Below, piece after piece: positions 53,553 through 63,703 of a stretch of DNA of 64,000 nucleotides. The position numbers and the translations under genes are program-made. The notes under the pieces are model-generated. The model had not been told where the DNA came from. It did not search any database and saw nothing but the letters and a program-made list of their open reading frames with translations. How positions within the stretch are numbered: position 1 is the first letter of the stretch; each line of letters begins with the position of its first letter. Source of the DNA: Paramagnetospirillum kuznetsovii (GTDB lineage: Bacteria; Pseudomonadota; Alphaproteobacteria; Rhodospirillales; Magnetospirillaceae); NCBI RefSeq assembly GCF_003284725.1, contig NZ_PGTO01000004.1, positions 62,001 through 126,000 on the forward strand, in the 5' to 3' direction.

Positions 53553-53953
53553 TCCTCGGCCTCGGCAACGACCTCATCGACATCCGTCGCATCGAGAAGA
53601 CGCTGGCCCGGTTCGGCGACCGCTTCATCGAGCGCGTTTTCACCGAGGCGGAGCGGGCCAAGGCCGAGCGCCGGGTCGAGACCATGCGCGCCGCCACCTA
53701 TGCCAAGCGCTACGCCGCCAAGGAGGCGGCCGCCAAGGCACTAGGAACCGGATTCCGCAAAGGCGTGTTCTGGCGCGATATCGGCGTGGTCAATGACCCG
53801 CTGGGGCGGCCGACCCTGCATTTGACCGGCGGCGCCCAGGCCCGGCTGGCCGAGATGCTGCCGCCCGGCATGGCGGCGCGCATCGACCTCACCATGACCG
53901 ACGAATACCCCATGGCCGAGGCGGTGGTGATCATCTCCGCCGTCCCAGCTTGA
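53549..53953 (+). CDS. acpS: Holo-[acyl-carrier-protein] synthase
   Basis: A 134-aa phosphopantetheinyl transferase that activates the acyl carrier protein. [20 protein letters not shown] holds the first Mg ligand (D8), and [17 protein letters not shown] holds the Glu and Lys of the active site. The ATG overlaps the pdxJ stop. pdxJ-acpS-lepB-rnc-era is a conserved alphaproteobacterial order. Confidence 0.95.
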   Translation: MILGLGNDLIDIRRIEKTLARFGDRFIERVFTEAERAKAERRVETMRAATYAKRYAAKEAAAKALGTGFRKGVFWRDIGVVNDPLGRPTLHLTGGAQARLAEMLPPGMAARIDLTMTDEYPMAEAVVIISAVPA

Positions 53954-54047
53954 CACACGGCCTCGGGGCTGGCTTGATCTGCCCGGACAGCGGGATCTCC
54001 TGCCATTGTCAAATCATTTGAAACCAATATGTTGGACGGCGCTCTTC

Positions 54048-54791
54048 ATGTCTAAAGGAAAGTCTGGCGGAATGATGGAGACGGTCAGGACGATCGTCTA
54101 TGCCATGCTCATCGCCGGCGGTGTCCGCACCATCGCCTATGAACCGTTCAACATCCCGTCGGGATCCATGATCCCCAGCCTGCTGATCGGCGACTATCTG
54201 TTCGTCTCCAAATACGCCTATGGCTATTCCCGCTATTCCATGCCGTTCGGCATCGGACCGGGCGGCGGCCGCATCTTCGAGAAGGTGCCGGAGCGTGGCG
54301 ACGTGATCGTCTTCAAGAAGCCGACCGAGAACAAGGTGGACTACATCAAGCGGGTGGTGGGCCTGCCCGGTGATCGCATCCAGGTCAAGGGCGGCATCCT
54401 GCACATCAACGGCGAGGCGGTGGACCGGAAGCGCATCGAGGACTTCATCGAGCGCGACCGCGACGGCAACATCTTCCGCGCCCCCCAGTATGTGGAGACC
54501 CTGCCCAACGGCAAGAAGCACCGCATCATCGAAGCCATGGGCGACAATGGCCCGGCCGACAACACCATGGAATACAAGGTGCCCGCCGGTCACTACTTCA
54601 TGATGGGCGACAATCGCGACAATTCCGCCGATTCCCGCTTCCTGTCCGAGGTGGGCTATGTCCCCGCCGAAAATCTGGTGGGCCGCGCCGAGGTGCTGTT
54701 CTTCTCCAGCGACGGCAGCGCCGCCCTGTGGGAAGTCTGGCGTTGGCCCTGGGCCATCCGCTATGCCCGCTTGTTCCAGGGAATCGAATAG
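54048..54791 (+). CDS. lepB: Signal peptidase I
   Basis: A 247-aa inner-membrane peptidase that cleaves Sec signal peptides. One membrane helix (TVRTIVYAMLIAGGVRTIAY) is followed by the catalytic Ser in FNIPSGSMIPSLLIGD (about residue 43) and the Lys in DYIKRVVGLPGDRI. Boxes D and E are DNTMEYKVPAGHYFMMGDNR, then DNSADSRF. The ATG at 54048 gives MSKGKSGGMMETV, as in relatives; an ATG at 54072 is also possible. Confidence 0.93.
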   Translation: MSKGKSGGMMETVRTIVYAMLIAGGVRTIAYEPFNIPSGSMIPSLLIGDYLFVSKYAYGYSRYSMPFGIGPGGGRIFEKVPERGDVIVFKKPTENKVDYIKRVVGLPGDRIQVKGGILHINGEAVDRKRIEDFIERDRDGNIFRAPQYVETLPNGKKHRIIEAMGDNGPADNTMEYKVPAGHYFMMGDNRDNSADSRFLSEVGYVPAENLVGRAEVLFFSSDGSAALWEVWRWPWAIRYARLFQGIE

Positions 54792-55478
54792 GTGGGGGCG
54801 AAGGCTTCCGAGCTTGCCGATCTTCTGGGGCATCGCTTCGCCTCGCCCGACCTGCTGAGCCAGGCGCTGACCCATCCCAGCATCAATCAGGGGCGAAAGT
54901 ACAAGCAATCGGCACCCTATGAGAGGCTGGAATTCCTCGGTGACAGGGTGCTGGGGCTGGTGGTGGCCGACATGCTCTATCGGGCCTTTCCCGACGAGGC
55001 GGAAGGCGCCCTGGCGCGCCGCTTCACCGCCTTGGTGCGCAAGGAGGCGGTGGCCCGCGTCGCCCTGTCCATCGGGCTGGATCGTCGGCTGGCCATGGCC
55101 AAGGGCGACGAGGATGCGGGCGGGCGCGCCAATCAGGGCATTCTGGCCGATGCCTGCGAGGCGGTGATCGGGGCACTTTACGCCGACGGCGGCTTCGAGG
55201 TGGCGGCCCGCTTCGTGCGTGGCCACTGGCGGGCGATCATGGACGAAGTGTCGGCGCCGCCCAAGGATGCCAAGACCGAATTGCAGGAATGGGCCCAGGG
55301 ACGTGGCCTGAAACTGCCCGCCTATGTTGTGGTGGGCAGCGAAGGCCCGGCCCACGAACCGGTCTTCCTGGTGGAAGTGGCGGTCGAGGGTGTAGGCTCC
55401 GCCCAGGGACGCGGATCATCCAAGCGGGTGGCCGAACAGGCCGCCGCCACCGAATTGTTAGAGAAAGTGAAGTCATGA
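54792..55478 (+). CDS. rnc: Ribonuclease III
   Basis: A 228-aa double-strand-specific endoribonuclease for rRNA and mRNA processing. The nuclease signature YERLEFLGDRVLGLVVADML (about residues 43-62) and the second acidic cluster ILADACEAVIGALYADGG (about 117-134) are followed by a dsRNA-binding domain (KTELQEWAQGRGLKLPAYVV to the end). The GTG start lies directly after the lepB stop. Relative to E. coli the arrangement GDRVLG has R where Ser is usual, a common variant. Confidence 0.95.
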   Translation: MGAKASELADLLGHRFASPDLLSQALTHPSINQGRKYKQSAPYERLEFLGDRVLGLVVADMLYRAFPDEAEGALARRFTALVRKEAVARVALSIGLDRRLAMAKGDEDAGGRANQGILADACEAVIGALYADGGFEVAARFVRGHWRAIMDEVSAPPKDAKTELQEWAQGRGLKLPAYVVVGSEGPAHEPVFLVEVAVEGVGSAQGRGSSKRVAEQAAATELLEKVKS

Positions 55479-56386
55479 GCGAGGTTTTGGAATCCGATCA
55501 GCGCTGCGGCTTCATCGCCGTGGTGGGAGCCCCCAATGCGGGGAAGTCCACCCTGGTCAATGCCCTGGTGGGGACCAAGGTCTCCATCGTCTCGCCCAAG
55601 GTTCAGACCACCCGCTTCCGGGTGCTGGGCATCGTCATGGCGGGCACCGCCCAGATCATCCTGGTGGACACTCCCGGCATTTTCGCCCCCAAGAAGCGGC
55701 TGGAACGCGCCATGGTCGCCGCCGCCTGGAGCGGCGCCTCCGACGCCGATCACGTCTGCCTGCTGGTGGACGCCCATCGCGGCTATGACGACGACGCCCG
55801 GGCCATTGTCGCTAAGCTGAAGGAGGCGGGACGCAAGGCCATCCTGGTGCTCAACAAGGTGGATCTGGTCAAGCGCGACAAGCTGCTGGGACTGACCGCC
55901 GATCTGGATGCCGAGGGCATCTTCACCGACGTGTTCATGATCAGCGCCCTCAACGGTTCCGGCGTCGCCGATCTGATGGCGCATCTGGAAAAGCTGGTGG
56001 CGCCCGGTCATTGGATGTTCCCCGAGGATCAGGTGTCCGACCTGCCGCAGCGACTGCTGGCCGCCGAGATCACTCGCGAGAAGGTGTTCCTGGATCTGTA
56101 TCAGGAGCTTCCCTATTCGGTGCATGTGGAGACCGAAAGCTGGGAAGAGAAGTCCGACGGCTCGGCCCGCATCGACCAGGTCATCTATGTGGAGCGCGAC
56201 AGCCAGAAGCCCATCGTTCTCGGCAAGGGCGGCAAGCAGATCAAGGCCATCGGCGCCGCCGCGCGGGCCGAGCTGGAAGAGCTGCTGGAACGCCGCGTCC
56301 ATCTGTTCATCCACGTCAAGGTGCGTGACGACTGGTCGGAAAAGCGCGGCCATTACAGCGAAATCGGCCTGGATTTCGATGCCTGA
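55475..56386 (+). CDS. era: GTPase Era
   Basis: A 303-aa GTPase that helps mature 16S rRNA and the 30S subunit. G1 is GAPNAGKST (about residues 18-26), G3 is DTPGIF, G4 is NKVD (about 130) and G5 is SAL. A C-terminal KH domain with VLGKGGKQIKAIGAAARAEL (about 250-269) binds the 3' end of 16S rRNA. The ATG overlaps the rnc stop. Confidence 0.96.
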   Translation: MSEVLESDQRCGFIAVVGAPNAGKSTLVNALVGTKVSIVSPKVQTTRFRVLGIVMAGTAQIILVDTPGIFAPKKRLERAMVAAAWSGASDADHVCLLVDAHRGYDDDARAIVAKLKEAGRKAILVLNKVDLVKRDKLLGLTADLDAEGIFTDVFMISALNGSGVADLMAHLEKLVAPGHWMFPEDQVSDLPQRLLAAEITREKVFLDLYQELPYSVHVETESWEEKSDGSARIDQVIYVERDSQKPIVLGKGGKQIKAIGAAARAELEELLERRVHLFIHVKVRDDWSEKRGHYSEIGLDFDA

Positions 56387-56406
56387 GCGCAAGCCGAGCA
56401 AGGTTC

Positions 56407-56560
56407 ACCCCACCCCCAACCCCTCCCCATCGAGGGGAGGGGAGGCGAACGAAAGCCCCTCCCCATGGAGGGGAGGGGGGATGATCCTTAGCCCCTCCCC
56501 ATGGAGGGGAGGGGGGATGATCCTTAGCCCCTCCCCCTTGTGGGGAGGGGTTGGGGTGGG
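56407..56560. repeat. Tandem hairpin repeats between era and the next gene
   Basis: Two identical adjacent 36-bp units (56455-56490 and 56491-56526; unit starts GCCCCTCCCCATGGAGGGGA and ends GATGATCCTTA) are flanked by degenerate GGGGAGGGG-type arms at 56410-56443 and 56527-56560. Each unit folds as CCCCTCC-ATGGA-GGGG. The array lies inside the era-recO gene string and could dampen read-through or mRNA decay. Confidence 0.85.
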
Positions 56561-56566
56561 GGGACC

Positions 56567-56788
56567 ATGACACCGCGTGACCTCGCCCTTGGCTTGATGT
56601 GGTCGGGGACGCTGTTGCTGGCCGGATTGCTGCTTTATCGCCTTCGCCTCGGGGCGTGGAGCCTGGAAGACGAGGAGATCCCCAAATCCACCCAGGGCCA
56701 ATGGGTTACCGCCGGTCTCGCCTTGTCCGCGGCCGGTTTGGGCCTTGGCCTGTTCGTGTGGAGCTGGTTCGCGCATGGAGTGGGATGA
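56567..56788 (+). CDS. Two-helix membrane micro-protein upstream of recO (hypothetical)
   Basis: A 73-aa protein with two hydrophobic segments (about residues 6-25 and 48-70) joined by a polar loop (LGAWSLEDEEIPKSTQGQW). Its end overlaps the recO start by 14 bp, so the two are translated together. The gene follows directly after the tandem hairpin array. Family unknown. Confidence 0.65.
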   Translation: MTPRDLALGLMWSGTLLLAGLLLYRLRLGAWSLEDEEIPKSTQGQWVTAGLALSAAGLGLGLFVWSWFAHGVG

Positions 56789-57488
56789 CGAGGCCATCGT
56801 GCTGGCGGTGCGCCGCCACGGCGAACATGGCGGCATCGCAAGCCTGTTGACCCGCGCCCACGGCCGCCATGCCGGTCTGCTCCACGGCGCCCAATCCAAG
56901 GCGAACCGCGCCGTCGCCCAGCCGGGCAATCAGGTGCGGGCGTGGTGGAAAGGCCGACTGGCCGAGCAATTGGGCACCTTGCGCCTGGAAGTGCTGCACG
57001 CCCATGCCGGAATGGTGCTGGACGATCCCGCCCGCCTGACCGCCTTGTCGTCGGCCTGCGCCCTGGCGGAACTGGCGTTGCCCGAGCGTCAGCCCCATCC
57101 CGGCGCCTATGCCGCGCTGTCGGCCCTGCTGGGGGCGCTGGCTGCCGAGTCCTGGCCCAGTGTCTATGTCCATTGGGAATTGGCCCTGCTGCGCGATCTC
57201 GGCTTCGGTCTCGACCTGTCGGCCTGCGCCGTCACCGGGGCCACCGAGGATCTCGGCTTCGTCAGCCCCAAGACGGGGCGGGCTGTGTCGCGCTCCGCCG
57301 CCGGGCCATGGAAGGACAGGCTGTTGCCGCTGCCTCGCTTCCTGGTGGACGGCGGAGAGGGCGAGGCCGCCGAGATCCGCGACGGCCTGAGCCTGAGCGG
57401 ATATTTCCTCGACCGCCATGTCCTGGCCGCCCATCACGCCGTGATGCCCGCCGCTCGCATACGACTGGTTGACCGCTTCCGTGCATGA
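56775..57488 (+). CDS. recO: DNA repair protein RecO
   Basis: A 237-aa recombination mediator that loads RecA with RecR. The N-terminal OB-fold shows MEWDDEAIVLAVRRHGEHGG and LLTRAHGRHAGLLHGAQSK. A helical domain follows, and the zinc-finger region retains only one obvious Cys (DLSACAVTG) instead of four, as is common in alphaproteobacteria (FVSPKTGRAVS). The start overlaps the micro-protein gene. Confidence 0.9.
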   Translation: MEWDDEAIVLAVRRHGEHGGIASLLTRAHGRHAGLLHGAQSKANRAVAQPGNQVRAWWKGRLAEQLGTLRLEVLHAHAGMVLDDPARLTALSSACALAELALPERQPHPGAYAALSALLGALAAESWPSVYVHWELALLRDLGFGLDLSACAVTGATEDLGFVSPKTGRAVSRSAAGPWKDRLLPLPRFLVDGGEGEAAEIRDGLSLSGYFLDRHVLAAHHAVMPAARIRLVDRFRA

Positions 57489-57546
57489 GATACTATATGT
57501 CGCTTCTGGCGGTCGAGTGAGGGACGCGTGCTTCCGAACTTCGTTC

Positions 57547-57648
57547 GTCATTCCCGCGCAAGCGGGAATCCATGTGTCCGCGCACGAGGATAGGGGCCAA
57601 AGGCCTCATTCGCGTCCGCCATGGACCCCCGCATTTGCGAGGGTGACG
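57547..57648. repeat. REP-like palindromic repeat, copy 4
   Basis: GTCATTCCCGCGCAAGCGGG at the left and ATGGACCCCCGCATTTGCGA at the right, between recO and parC. It has more mismatches between arms than copies 2 and 3. Confidence 0.8.
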
Positions 57649-57708
57649 AGGGAAATGGAGAAGACGTCCTTCATTGGCCCGCAACCATTCTGCTGAACCG
57701 GGACTCCC

Positions 57709-59934
57709 ATGACCAAGCCTGCCGCGACCACCGGCGAAATCCGCGAGACCGCCTTCGCCGACGCGCTGGGCGAGCGTTATCTCGCCTATGCCATGTCCAC
57801 CATCGTGTCGCGCTCGCTGCCTGATGTGCGTGACGGGCTGAAGCCGGTGCATCGCCGCCTGCTGTTCGCCATGCGCCAGTTGAAGCTGGACCCTGCCGGC
57901 GGCTTCAAGAAATGCGCCCGCGTGGTCGGCGACGTCATCGGTAAATACCATCCCCACGGCGATGTGGCGGTCTACGACACCCTGGTGCGTCTGGCCCAGG
58001 ATTTCGCGGTGCGCTATCCCCTGGTGGAGGGCCAGGGCAATTTCGGCAATATCGACGGCGATAACGCGGCCGCCATGCGCTACACCGAGGCCAAGCTGAC
58101 CGAGGTGGCCGCCGCCCTGATGGACGGTCTCGACGAGGATTGCGTCGATTTCCGCCCCACCTATGACGGCACCGAGGAAGAGCCGGTGGTGATGCCGTCG
58201 GCCTTTCCCAATCTTCTGGCCAATGGTTCGGCGGGTATCGCGGTGGGCATGGCGACCTCCATACCGCCCCATAACCTGGGCGAGATCTGCGACGCGCTGA
58301 CCCATCTGATTCAGCAGCCCGAATGCTCCGTTGACGCGTTGATCGAGCGCATGCCCGGCCCCGATTTCCCCACCGGCGGCGTACTGGTGGAAACCAGGGA
58401 GGCCATCGCCGAGGCCTACCGCACCGGCAAGGGCGGCTTTCGCGTTCGCGCCAAATGGGCGGTGGAGAAGATGTCCCACGGCCTCTATCAGATCGTCATC
58501 ACCGAGATTCCCTATCAGGTCCAGAAATCCAAGCTGGTGGAAAAGATCGCCGAGCTGCTGGGCGACAAGAAGCTGCCGCTGCTGGCCGATATCCGCGACG
58601 AATCCGCCGAGGACATCCGTCTGGTGCTGGAACCGCGCAACCGCACGGTGGAAGCCGAACTGGTGATGGAACAATTGTTCCGCCAGACCGATCTTGAGAC
58701 GCGCTTCTCGCTCAACATGAACGTGCTGAACGCCCAGTCGGTGCCGGGCGTCATGAACCTGAAGCAAGTCCTGCGCTGCTTCCTCGATCACCGCATGGAG
58801 GTGCTGGAACGCCGCTCGCGCTTCCGCCTCGACAAGATCGACCGGCGCCTGGAAATCCTCGAAGGCTTCCTCAAGGTCTATGCCGACCTCGATCAGGTCA
58901 TCAAGATCATCCGCTTCGCCGACGAGCCCAAGGCCGAGCTGATCCGCACGTTCACGCTGTCCGAGACCCAGGCCGAAGCCATCCTCAACATGCGGCTGCG
59001 GTCCTTGAACAAGCTGCAAGAGCTGGAGATCAAGACCGAGCACGCCTCGCTGTCGGGGGAAAAGGCCGATATCGAGGCCCTGCTGGCGGACGAGGGCCGT
59101 CGCTGGACCACCATCGCCGCCCAGGTGGTCGAGACCCAGAAGGCGTTCGGACAAGCAACCGTCCTCGGCAAGCGCCGCACCGAGCTGGGCGACGCGCCCT
59201 CGGCCGTGGTGGTGCCCATCGAAGCCTATGTGGAACGTGAAGCCATCACCATGGTGCTGTCGGACAAGGGCTGGGTCCGCGCGCTCAAGGGCCATGCCGA
59301 AAGCCCGGATTCGCTCAAATTCAAGGAAGGCGACCAGTTGCGCTTTACCTTGAAGACCTGGACCACCGACAAGATCCTGGTCTTCGCCACCGACGGGCGC
59401 TTCTACACCATCGGCGGCGACAAGCTGCCGTCGGGGCGCGGCCACGGCGAGCCGTTGCGGCTGATGATCGATCTCGGCAACGACGTGGACGTGGCGGCGG
59501 TGATGGTCCACAAGCCGGGTCGCAAGCTGCTGGTGGCCAGCAATGGCGGCCGCGGCTTCGTGGTCGATGAGAACGAGGTGCTGGCCCAGACCCGCGCCGG
59601 CAAGATGATCCTCAATGTGGGCGACGGCGAGAAAGCGGAATTCTGCATGCCCATGGAGGGCGATGCCGTCGCCGTCATGGGCGACAATCGCAAGCTGCTG
59701 GTGTTCATGGCGGACGAAATCCCCGACATGAGCCGGGGCAGGGGTGTCATGCTTCAGAAATACCGCGATGGCGGCACCGCCGACATCAAGGTCTTCACCC
59801 TGGCGGGCGGCCTGACCTGGAGCCTGGGCGAGCGCACGCGTACCGAGGCCGACCTGACCCCCTGGTTGGGCAAGCGCGCCTCCATCGGCCGCCTGCCGCC
59901 CACCGGATTCCCCAGGAACAACAAGTTCAGCTAA
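57709..59934 (+). CDS. parC: DNA topoisomerase IV subunit A
   Basis: A 741-aa type IIA topoisomerase subunit that decatenates chromosomes. It shows [20 protein letters not shown] (about residues 27-46), the quinolone region [20 protein letters not shown] (about 78-97) and the active-site Tyr in [11 protein letters not shown] (about 124). Coiled coil at about 340-470. The beta-pinwheel C-terminal domain, with [20 protein letters not shown] among its blades, is shorter than in GyrA, supporting ParC. The position matching E. coli Ser80 is Val. Confidence 0.94.
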   Translation: MTKPAATTGEIRETAFADALGERYLAYAMSTIVSRSLPDVRDGLKPVHRRLLFAMRQLKLDPAGGFKKCARVVGDVIGKYHPHGDVAVYDTLVRLAQDFAVRYPLVEGQGNFGNIDGDNAAAMRYTEAKLTEVAAALMDGLDEDCVDFRPTYDGTEEEPVVMPSAFPNLLANGSAGIAVGMATSIPPHNLGEICDALTHLIQQPECSVDALIERMPGPDFPTGGVLVETREAIAEAYRTGKGGFRVRAKWAVEKMSHGLYQIVITEIPYQVQKSKLVEKIAELLGDKKLPLLADIRDESAEDIRLVLEPRNRTVEAELVMEQLFRQTDLETRFSLNMNVLNAQSVPGVMNLKQVLRCFLDHRMEVLERRSRFRLDKIDRRLEILEGFLKVYADLDQVIKIIRFADEPKAELIRTFTLSETQAEAILNMRLRSLNKLQELEIKTEHASLSGEKADIEALLADEGRRWTTIAAQVVETQKAFGQATVLGKRRTELGDAPSAVVVPIEAYVEREAITMVLSDKGWVRALKGHAESPDSLKFKEGDQLRFTLKTWTTDKILVFATDGRFYTIGGDKLPSGRGHGEPLRLMIDLGNDVDVAAVMVHKPGRKLLVASNGGRGFVVDENEVLAQTRAGKMILNVGDGEKAEFCMPMEGDAVAVMGDNRKLLVFMADEIPDMSRGRGVMLQKYRDGGTADIKVFTLAGGLTWSLGERTRTEADLTPWLGKRASIGRLPPTGFPRNNKFS

Positions 59935-60052
59935 GGGGGGAGCATTCGGCCACGGGCTGCCCCCCTTGCCCCTATCGGCGTCAAATCATCACATACAGTT
60001 TCTTTCCTCCTAGAACATTAGCGGTCCATTGTATTGGGGATAGAGTTGGGGG

Positions 60053-61540
60053 GTGGATTTGCCTCTGAGGTGGCGGCTGCGTCGAACGGAGCTGGGGATA
60101 TATGCGGCGGTGGGCCTTGCCTTCGCGGCCGTGGCCGGTTGGCTGGTCATGGACCTGATCGAGGGCCGCGAACGCATCATCGCCGAGAAGACGGTGCTGG
60201 CTGTCCAAAAAAGCCAGTTCATGAGCCAGTGGTTCGGAACCACCATTCTGACCGCCGATTATGTTCTGCGCGATCTCAGCGGCAGGATCGCGCCCGGCGA
60301 CCTGATCTATCCCGATCCCGATCCGGCTCATCGGCAGCGTCTCCAGACCTTGCTCCAAGAGAAGCTGGCGACGCTGAACAGCGTGGCCGGTATTACAATC
60401 TACGACCGGAACTGCATTTTTTTAGCCTCTCATGATGGTTTGCGTCTGGGCTTTCGGAGCAATCAAAGGGTCTGTTCCGAGCCGGGGGCGCCGGTGGGGC
60501 GAGGGCGCAATATTCAGTACGTCCCCTCGGAAAAGTCCGCCTCGAAATCGCCGGTCATCCTCATTTCCCGCCATGTGGTCGCACCGGACGGCACGCTGCA
60601 GGGAGGCGTGCTGGCGGCGATCGAATTGGCCCGTGCCCAGGACTGGATCACGTCCTTCGCGGTCGAGACCAACGACGTCCTGGCCATCGTGGATGGCGAC
60701 GGCACCTTGCTCGCCCGCAATCCGCCATTGCCCGAATCCATCGGCAAGCGCGCGCCGACAACGCCGGGACAGCCGAGCTTTGGCGCGACACGCTCGAGCG
60801 CATCCTTTGTCGCCGTCTCGCCGCTGGATGGGCGCGAACGTATTTTCGGCATGAGCAAGATCGAGGATATTCCGCTGCTGATCATCGTCGGCTTCGACAA
60901 ACAAGGGGTGCTGCGGGAATGGCGGCGGCGGGCCTGGCAATTGTCGGGCGGCTTTCTGGCCCTTCTGGCTTTGACGGCGATGGTCTTGCGCGCTCATACC
61001 ATCGCGCTCGGACAGCGCGAGCAGATGCGCAAGCTGGCCACCACGGATATGTTGACCGGTGTGGCCAACCGGCGCCAACTGGTCGAGGTCGGCATGCGGG
61101 AATTCGACCGCTCAAGGCGCTACCGCGCCCCTTTGTCGGCTTTGATGGTTGATATCGACCGTTTCAAGTCGATCAACGATACTTGGGGGCATCCCACCGG
61201 GGATCGCGCCATTCAGGCCTTGGCCAATGTGATGGTGGCCGCGGTTCGCGATCAGGACGAGGTCGGCCGTCTGGGGGGCGAGGAGTTCGCGGCCATTCTG
61301 CCCGAAACCGGCATGGACGGGGCCATCATCATCGCCGAGCGCCTGCGGCGCGCTGTCCAGGAGGATATCGATTTGGTGTCCGAGGATGGCCAGACGATCC
61401 GGTTCACCGTCAGTGTCGGTGTGGCGACGCTGAGCGATGACATCGCGTCCTTCGATGACCTGATGAGCCAAGCCGACAGAATGCTCTACAAAGCCAAGGA
61501 TGGCGGCCGGAACCAAGTGGTGGCCGATGTGGATGCGTGA
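60053..61540 (+). CDS. Membrane-bound diguanylate cyclase with periplasmic sensor domain
   Basis: A 495-aa c-di-GMP synthase. An N-terminal membrane helix (about residues 15-37), a periplasmic PDC/Cache-type sensor (about 38-295; VLAIVDGDGTLLARNPPLPE is typical) and a second helix (about 298-320) precede the GGDEF domain (about 335-490). Active site: RLGGEEF (GGEEF form). An RDQD I-site lies five residues upstream, so product inhibition is expected. The GTG start is preceded by a G-rich stretch. The ligand is unknown. Confidence 0.9.
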   Translation: MDLPLRWRLRRTELGIYAAVGLAFAAVAGWLVMDLIEGRERIIAEKTVLAVQKSQFMSQWFGTTILTADYVLRDLSGRIAPGDLIYPDPDPAHRQRLQTLLQEKLATLNSVAGITIYDRNCIFLASHDGLRLGFRSNQRVCSEPGAPVGRGRNIQYVPSEKSASKSPVILISRHVVAPDGTLQGGVLAAIELARAQDWITSFAVETNDVLAIVDGDGTLLARNPPLPESIGKRAPTTPGQPSFGATRSSASFVAVSPLDGRERIFGMSKIEDIPLLIIVGFDKQGVLREWRRRAWQLSGGFLALLALTAMVLRAHTIALGQREQMRKLATTDMLTGVANRRQLVEVGMREFDRSRRYRAPLSALMVDIDRFKSINDTWGHPTGDRAIQALANVMVAAVRDQDEVGRLGGEEFAAILPETGMDGAIIIAERLRRAVQEDIDLVSEDGQTIRFTVSVGVATLSDDIASFDDLMSQADRMLYKAKDGGRNQVVADVDA

Positions 61541-61688
61541 TTGCTCGCGTTGCGACGTCTGAGCGTCCCTGGCTCGACCGGAAACAAACACTTATTCGTT
61601 TCCTCCCCTTCTCTTTGTCGCTACACTGAATCCAACGAGGGGTGGAACACCCCCGCCGCCATTCTCACAGGGACGGGAAACGTCAATC

Positions 61689-62897
61689 ATGATCAGGACG
61701 CTCGGAGTCGTGGCGCTGACCGTATTTGCGGTCGCGACCGCCATGCCGGTTCAGGCGCAGCAAGTGGTGAAGCTCGGCATTCTCACCGATATGTCGGGCC
61801 CCTATTCGGACATGGGCGGGCCGGGCTCGGTGGCCGCCGCCCAGATGGCCATCGACGAATGTCTGGCCGCCGAATGCAAGGGCATGAAGATCGAACTGCT
61901 GTCGGCCGATCACCAGAATAAGGCCGATATCGGGGCGCAGAAGGCCCGCGAATGGGCCGATGTCAACAAGGTCAACGCCATTGCCGATCTGACCAATTCC
62001 GCCGTGGCGCTGGGCGTGCAGAAGCTGACCGCCGAGCATAACTTCGTCGCCATGTATTCCGGTCCCGCCACCACCAAGCTGACCAACGAGGAATGCTCGG
62101 CCACCGGTTTCCATTGGATGTTCGACACCTATGCCCTGGCGGCGGGTTCGGCCCAGGCCATCACCAAGATGGGCGGCAAGTCGTGGTATTTCGTCACCGT
62201 GGATTACGCCTTCGGCCATTCCCTGGAAGCCGACGCCATGGCCATGGTCAAGTCCCTGGGCGGCACCGTGGCGGGTTCCATCCGTCATCCGCTCAACGCG
62301 CCGGACATGTCCTCTTTCCTGCTGTCGGCGCAAAGCTCGCCTGCGGGTGTCATCGCCCTGGCCAACGGCGCCGCCGACACCATCAACGCCATCAAGACGG
62401 CCCGCGAATTCGGCATCGTCGCCTCGGGCAAGCGCGTGGTGCCGCTGCTGATCTTCCTGTCGGACATCCGCAGCCTGGGCCTCGACATCGCCCAGGGACT
62501 GACCTTCACCGAGGGCTTCTATTGGGACCAGGACGACGCGGCGCGGGCCATGTCGGCCAAGTTCCAGAAAGCCTTCCAGGACCGCAAGCCCACCATGGTT
62601 CAAGCAGGCGTCTATTCCAGCGTGCTGCATTACCTGCGCTCGGTGGCGGCGGCCAAGACCACCGAGTCCAAGGCGGTGGCGGCCAAGATGCGCGAGATGC
62701 CCATCAACGACGCGGTCATGCGCCATCCCCGCATCCGTCCCGACGGCCGCGTGGTGCACGACATGCTGCTGGTCAAGGTCAAGACTCCGGCGGAGTCCAA
62801 GGGCGGCTGGGACTTCTATTCCATCCAGGCCACCATCCCGGCGGAAGAGGCGTTCAAGCCCCTGGCCGGTTCGGCCTGTCCCCTGGTCAAGAATTAA
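61689..62897 (+). CDS. Periplasmic ABC transporter substrate-binding protein, LivK-like
   Basis: A 402-aa binding protein with a Sec signal peptide (MIRTLGVVALTVFAVATAMP, cleavage near VQAQ). The mature start VVKLGILTDMSGPYSDMGGP is of HAAT type, and a Cys pair (DECLAAECKG) may form a disulfide. It is related to the many alphaproteobacterial ABC binding proteins without an adjacent permease. It stands alone, with its 3' end overlapping the convergent bpt gene by 11 bp. It is the third such binding protein in the window. Confidence 0.88.
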   Translation: MIRTLGVVALTVFAVATAMPVQAQQVVKLGILTDMSGPYSDMGGPGSVAAAQMAIDECLAAECKGMKIELLSADHQNKADIGAQKAREWADVNKVNAIADLTNSAVALGVQKLTAEHNFVAMYSGPATTKLTNEECSATGFHWMFDTYALAAGSAQAITKMGGKSWYFVTVDYAFGHSLEADAMAMVKSLGGTVAGSIRHPLNAPDMSSFLLSAQSSPAGVIALANGAADTINAIKTAREFGIVASGKRVVPLLIFLSDIRSLGLDIAQGLTFTEGFYWDQDDAARAMSAKFQKAFQDRKPTMVQAGVYSSVLHYLRSVAAAKTTESKAVAAKMREMPINDAVMRHPRIRPDGRVVHDMLLVKVKTPAESKGGWDFYSIQATIPAEEAFKPLAGSACPLVKN

Positions 62898-63639
62898 GCG
62901 GAGCGGCCTCGGCGGCGGCATCGAGCAGATGCCAGCCGTCGGGGCCGAAGGCCTCCAGCGGCTTGAAGCGGGTCTTGTAGGACATCTTGCGGCTTTCGGC
63001 GATCCAATAGCCGAGATAGAGATGCGGCAGACCGTGGCGTCGCGCCTCTTCCGCCAGCCACAGCACCACATAGGTTCCCAGCGAGCGGGCGGCGAGATCG
63101 GGCTCGAAGAAGCTATAGACCGCCGACAGGCCGTCGGCGATGCGATCAGCCAGACAAACGGCGGTCAGCACGCCATCGCCATCCCGGAATTCCACCAGGA
63201 AGGTATCGACCGGGCTGTCTTCCACCATGGACCGGTAATCGTAAAATCCCATCAGCGCCATGTCGCCGCCGGAATGGCGGGATTCCTGGTAGCGGGCGAA
63301 TAGACGGAATTGCTCGGCACTGGCCTTGGCGGGAATGATGGCGGCTGTCAGCCCTTGGTTGACGCGGCTGATCTTGCGCATGGTGCGGTCGGGAATGAAG
63401 TCGTTCACCATGACCCGTACCGGGATGCAGGCGTTGCAGCCCGGACAGGCGGGCGTATAGGCGATGGAGTGGCTGCGGCGGAATCCGGCCCGTGACAGCG
63501 CTTCGTGCAGGGCGTCGGCATCGCCGCCGTTCAACTCGGTGACGATCTTGCGCTCCAACCGGCCCGGCACATAGGGGCAGGGCAGGGGCGCCGTGGTAAA
63601 GAAGAAATGCGGCCGTTTAAGCGGAAAATGGTCCATCAC
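62887..63639 (-). CDS. bpt: Leucyl/arginyl-tRNA-protein transferase Bpt
   Basis: A 250-aa N-end-rule enzyme adding Leu to proteins with N-terminal Asp or Glu. The N-terminal part carries CPYVPGRLERKIVTEL and CPGCNACIPVRVMV, the conserved Cys-rich motif. The GNAT-like C-terminal domain shows LADRIADGLSAVYSFFEPDL and LYLGYWIAESRKMSYKTRFK, then PLE. Starts at 63639 or 63636 are equivalent. Convergent with the binding-protein gene. Confidence 0.93.
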   Translation of the reverse strand: MMDHFPLKRPHFFFTTAPLPCPYVPGRLERKIVTELNGGDADALHEALSRAGFRRSHSIAYTPACPGCNACIPVRVMVNDFIPDRTMRKISRVNQGLTAAIIPAKASAEQFRLFARYQESRHSGGDMALMGFYDYRSMVEDSPVDTFLVEFRDGDGVLTAVCLADRIADGLSAVYSFFEPDLAARSLGTYVVLWLAEEARRHGLPHLYLGYWIAESRKMSYKTRFKPLEAFGPDGWHLLDAAAEAAPLNS

Positions 63640-63703
63640 GTCATCGTCAGGCCTAGGTTTACCCCTCTATATAGGACGGCCCGGCAGTCTCTTCTAGACC
63701 GGA

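Noticed and set aside
56455-56526. CRISPR-like tandem repeats
   Set aside because: The 36-bp units are directly adjacent with no spacers, are palindromic, and have no cas genes nearby.
57493-59511. 672-codon open frame on the minus strand opposite parC
   Set aside because: Antisense shadow of parC with no motif or ribosome site.
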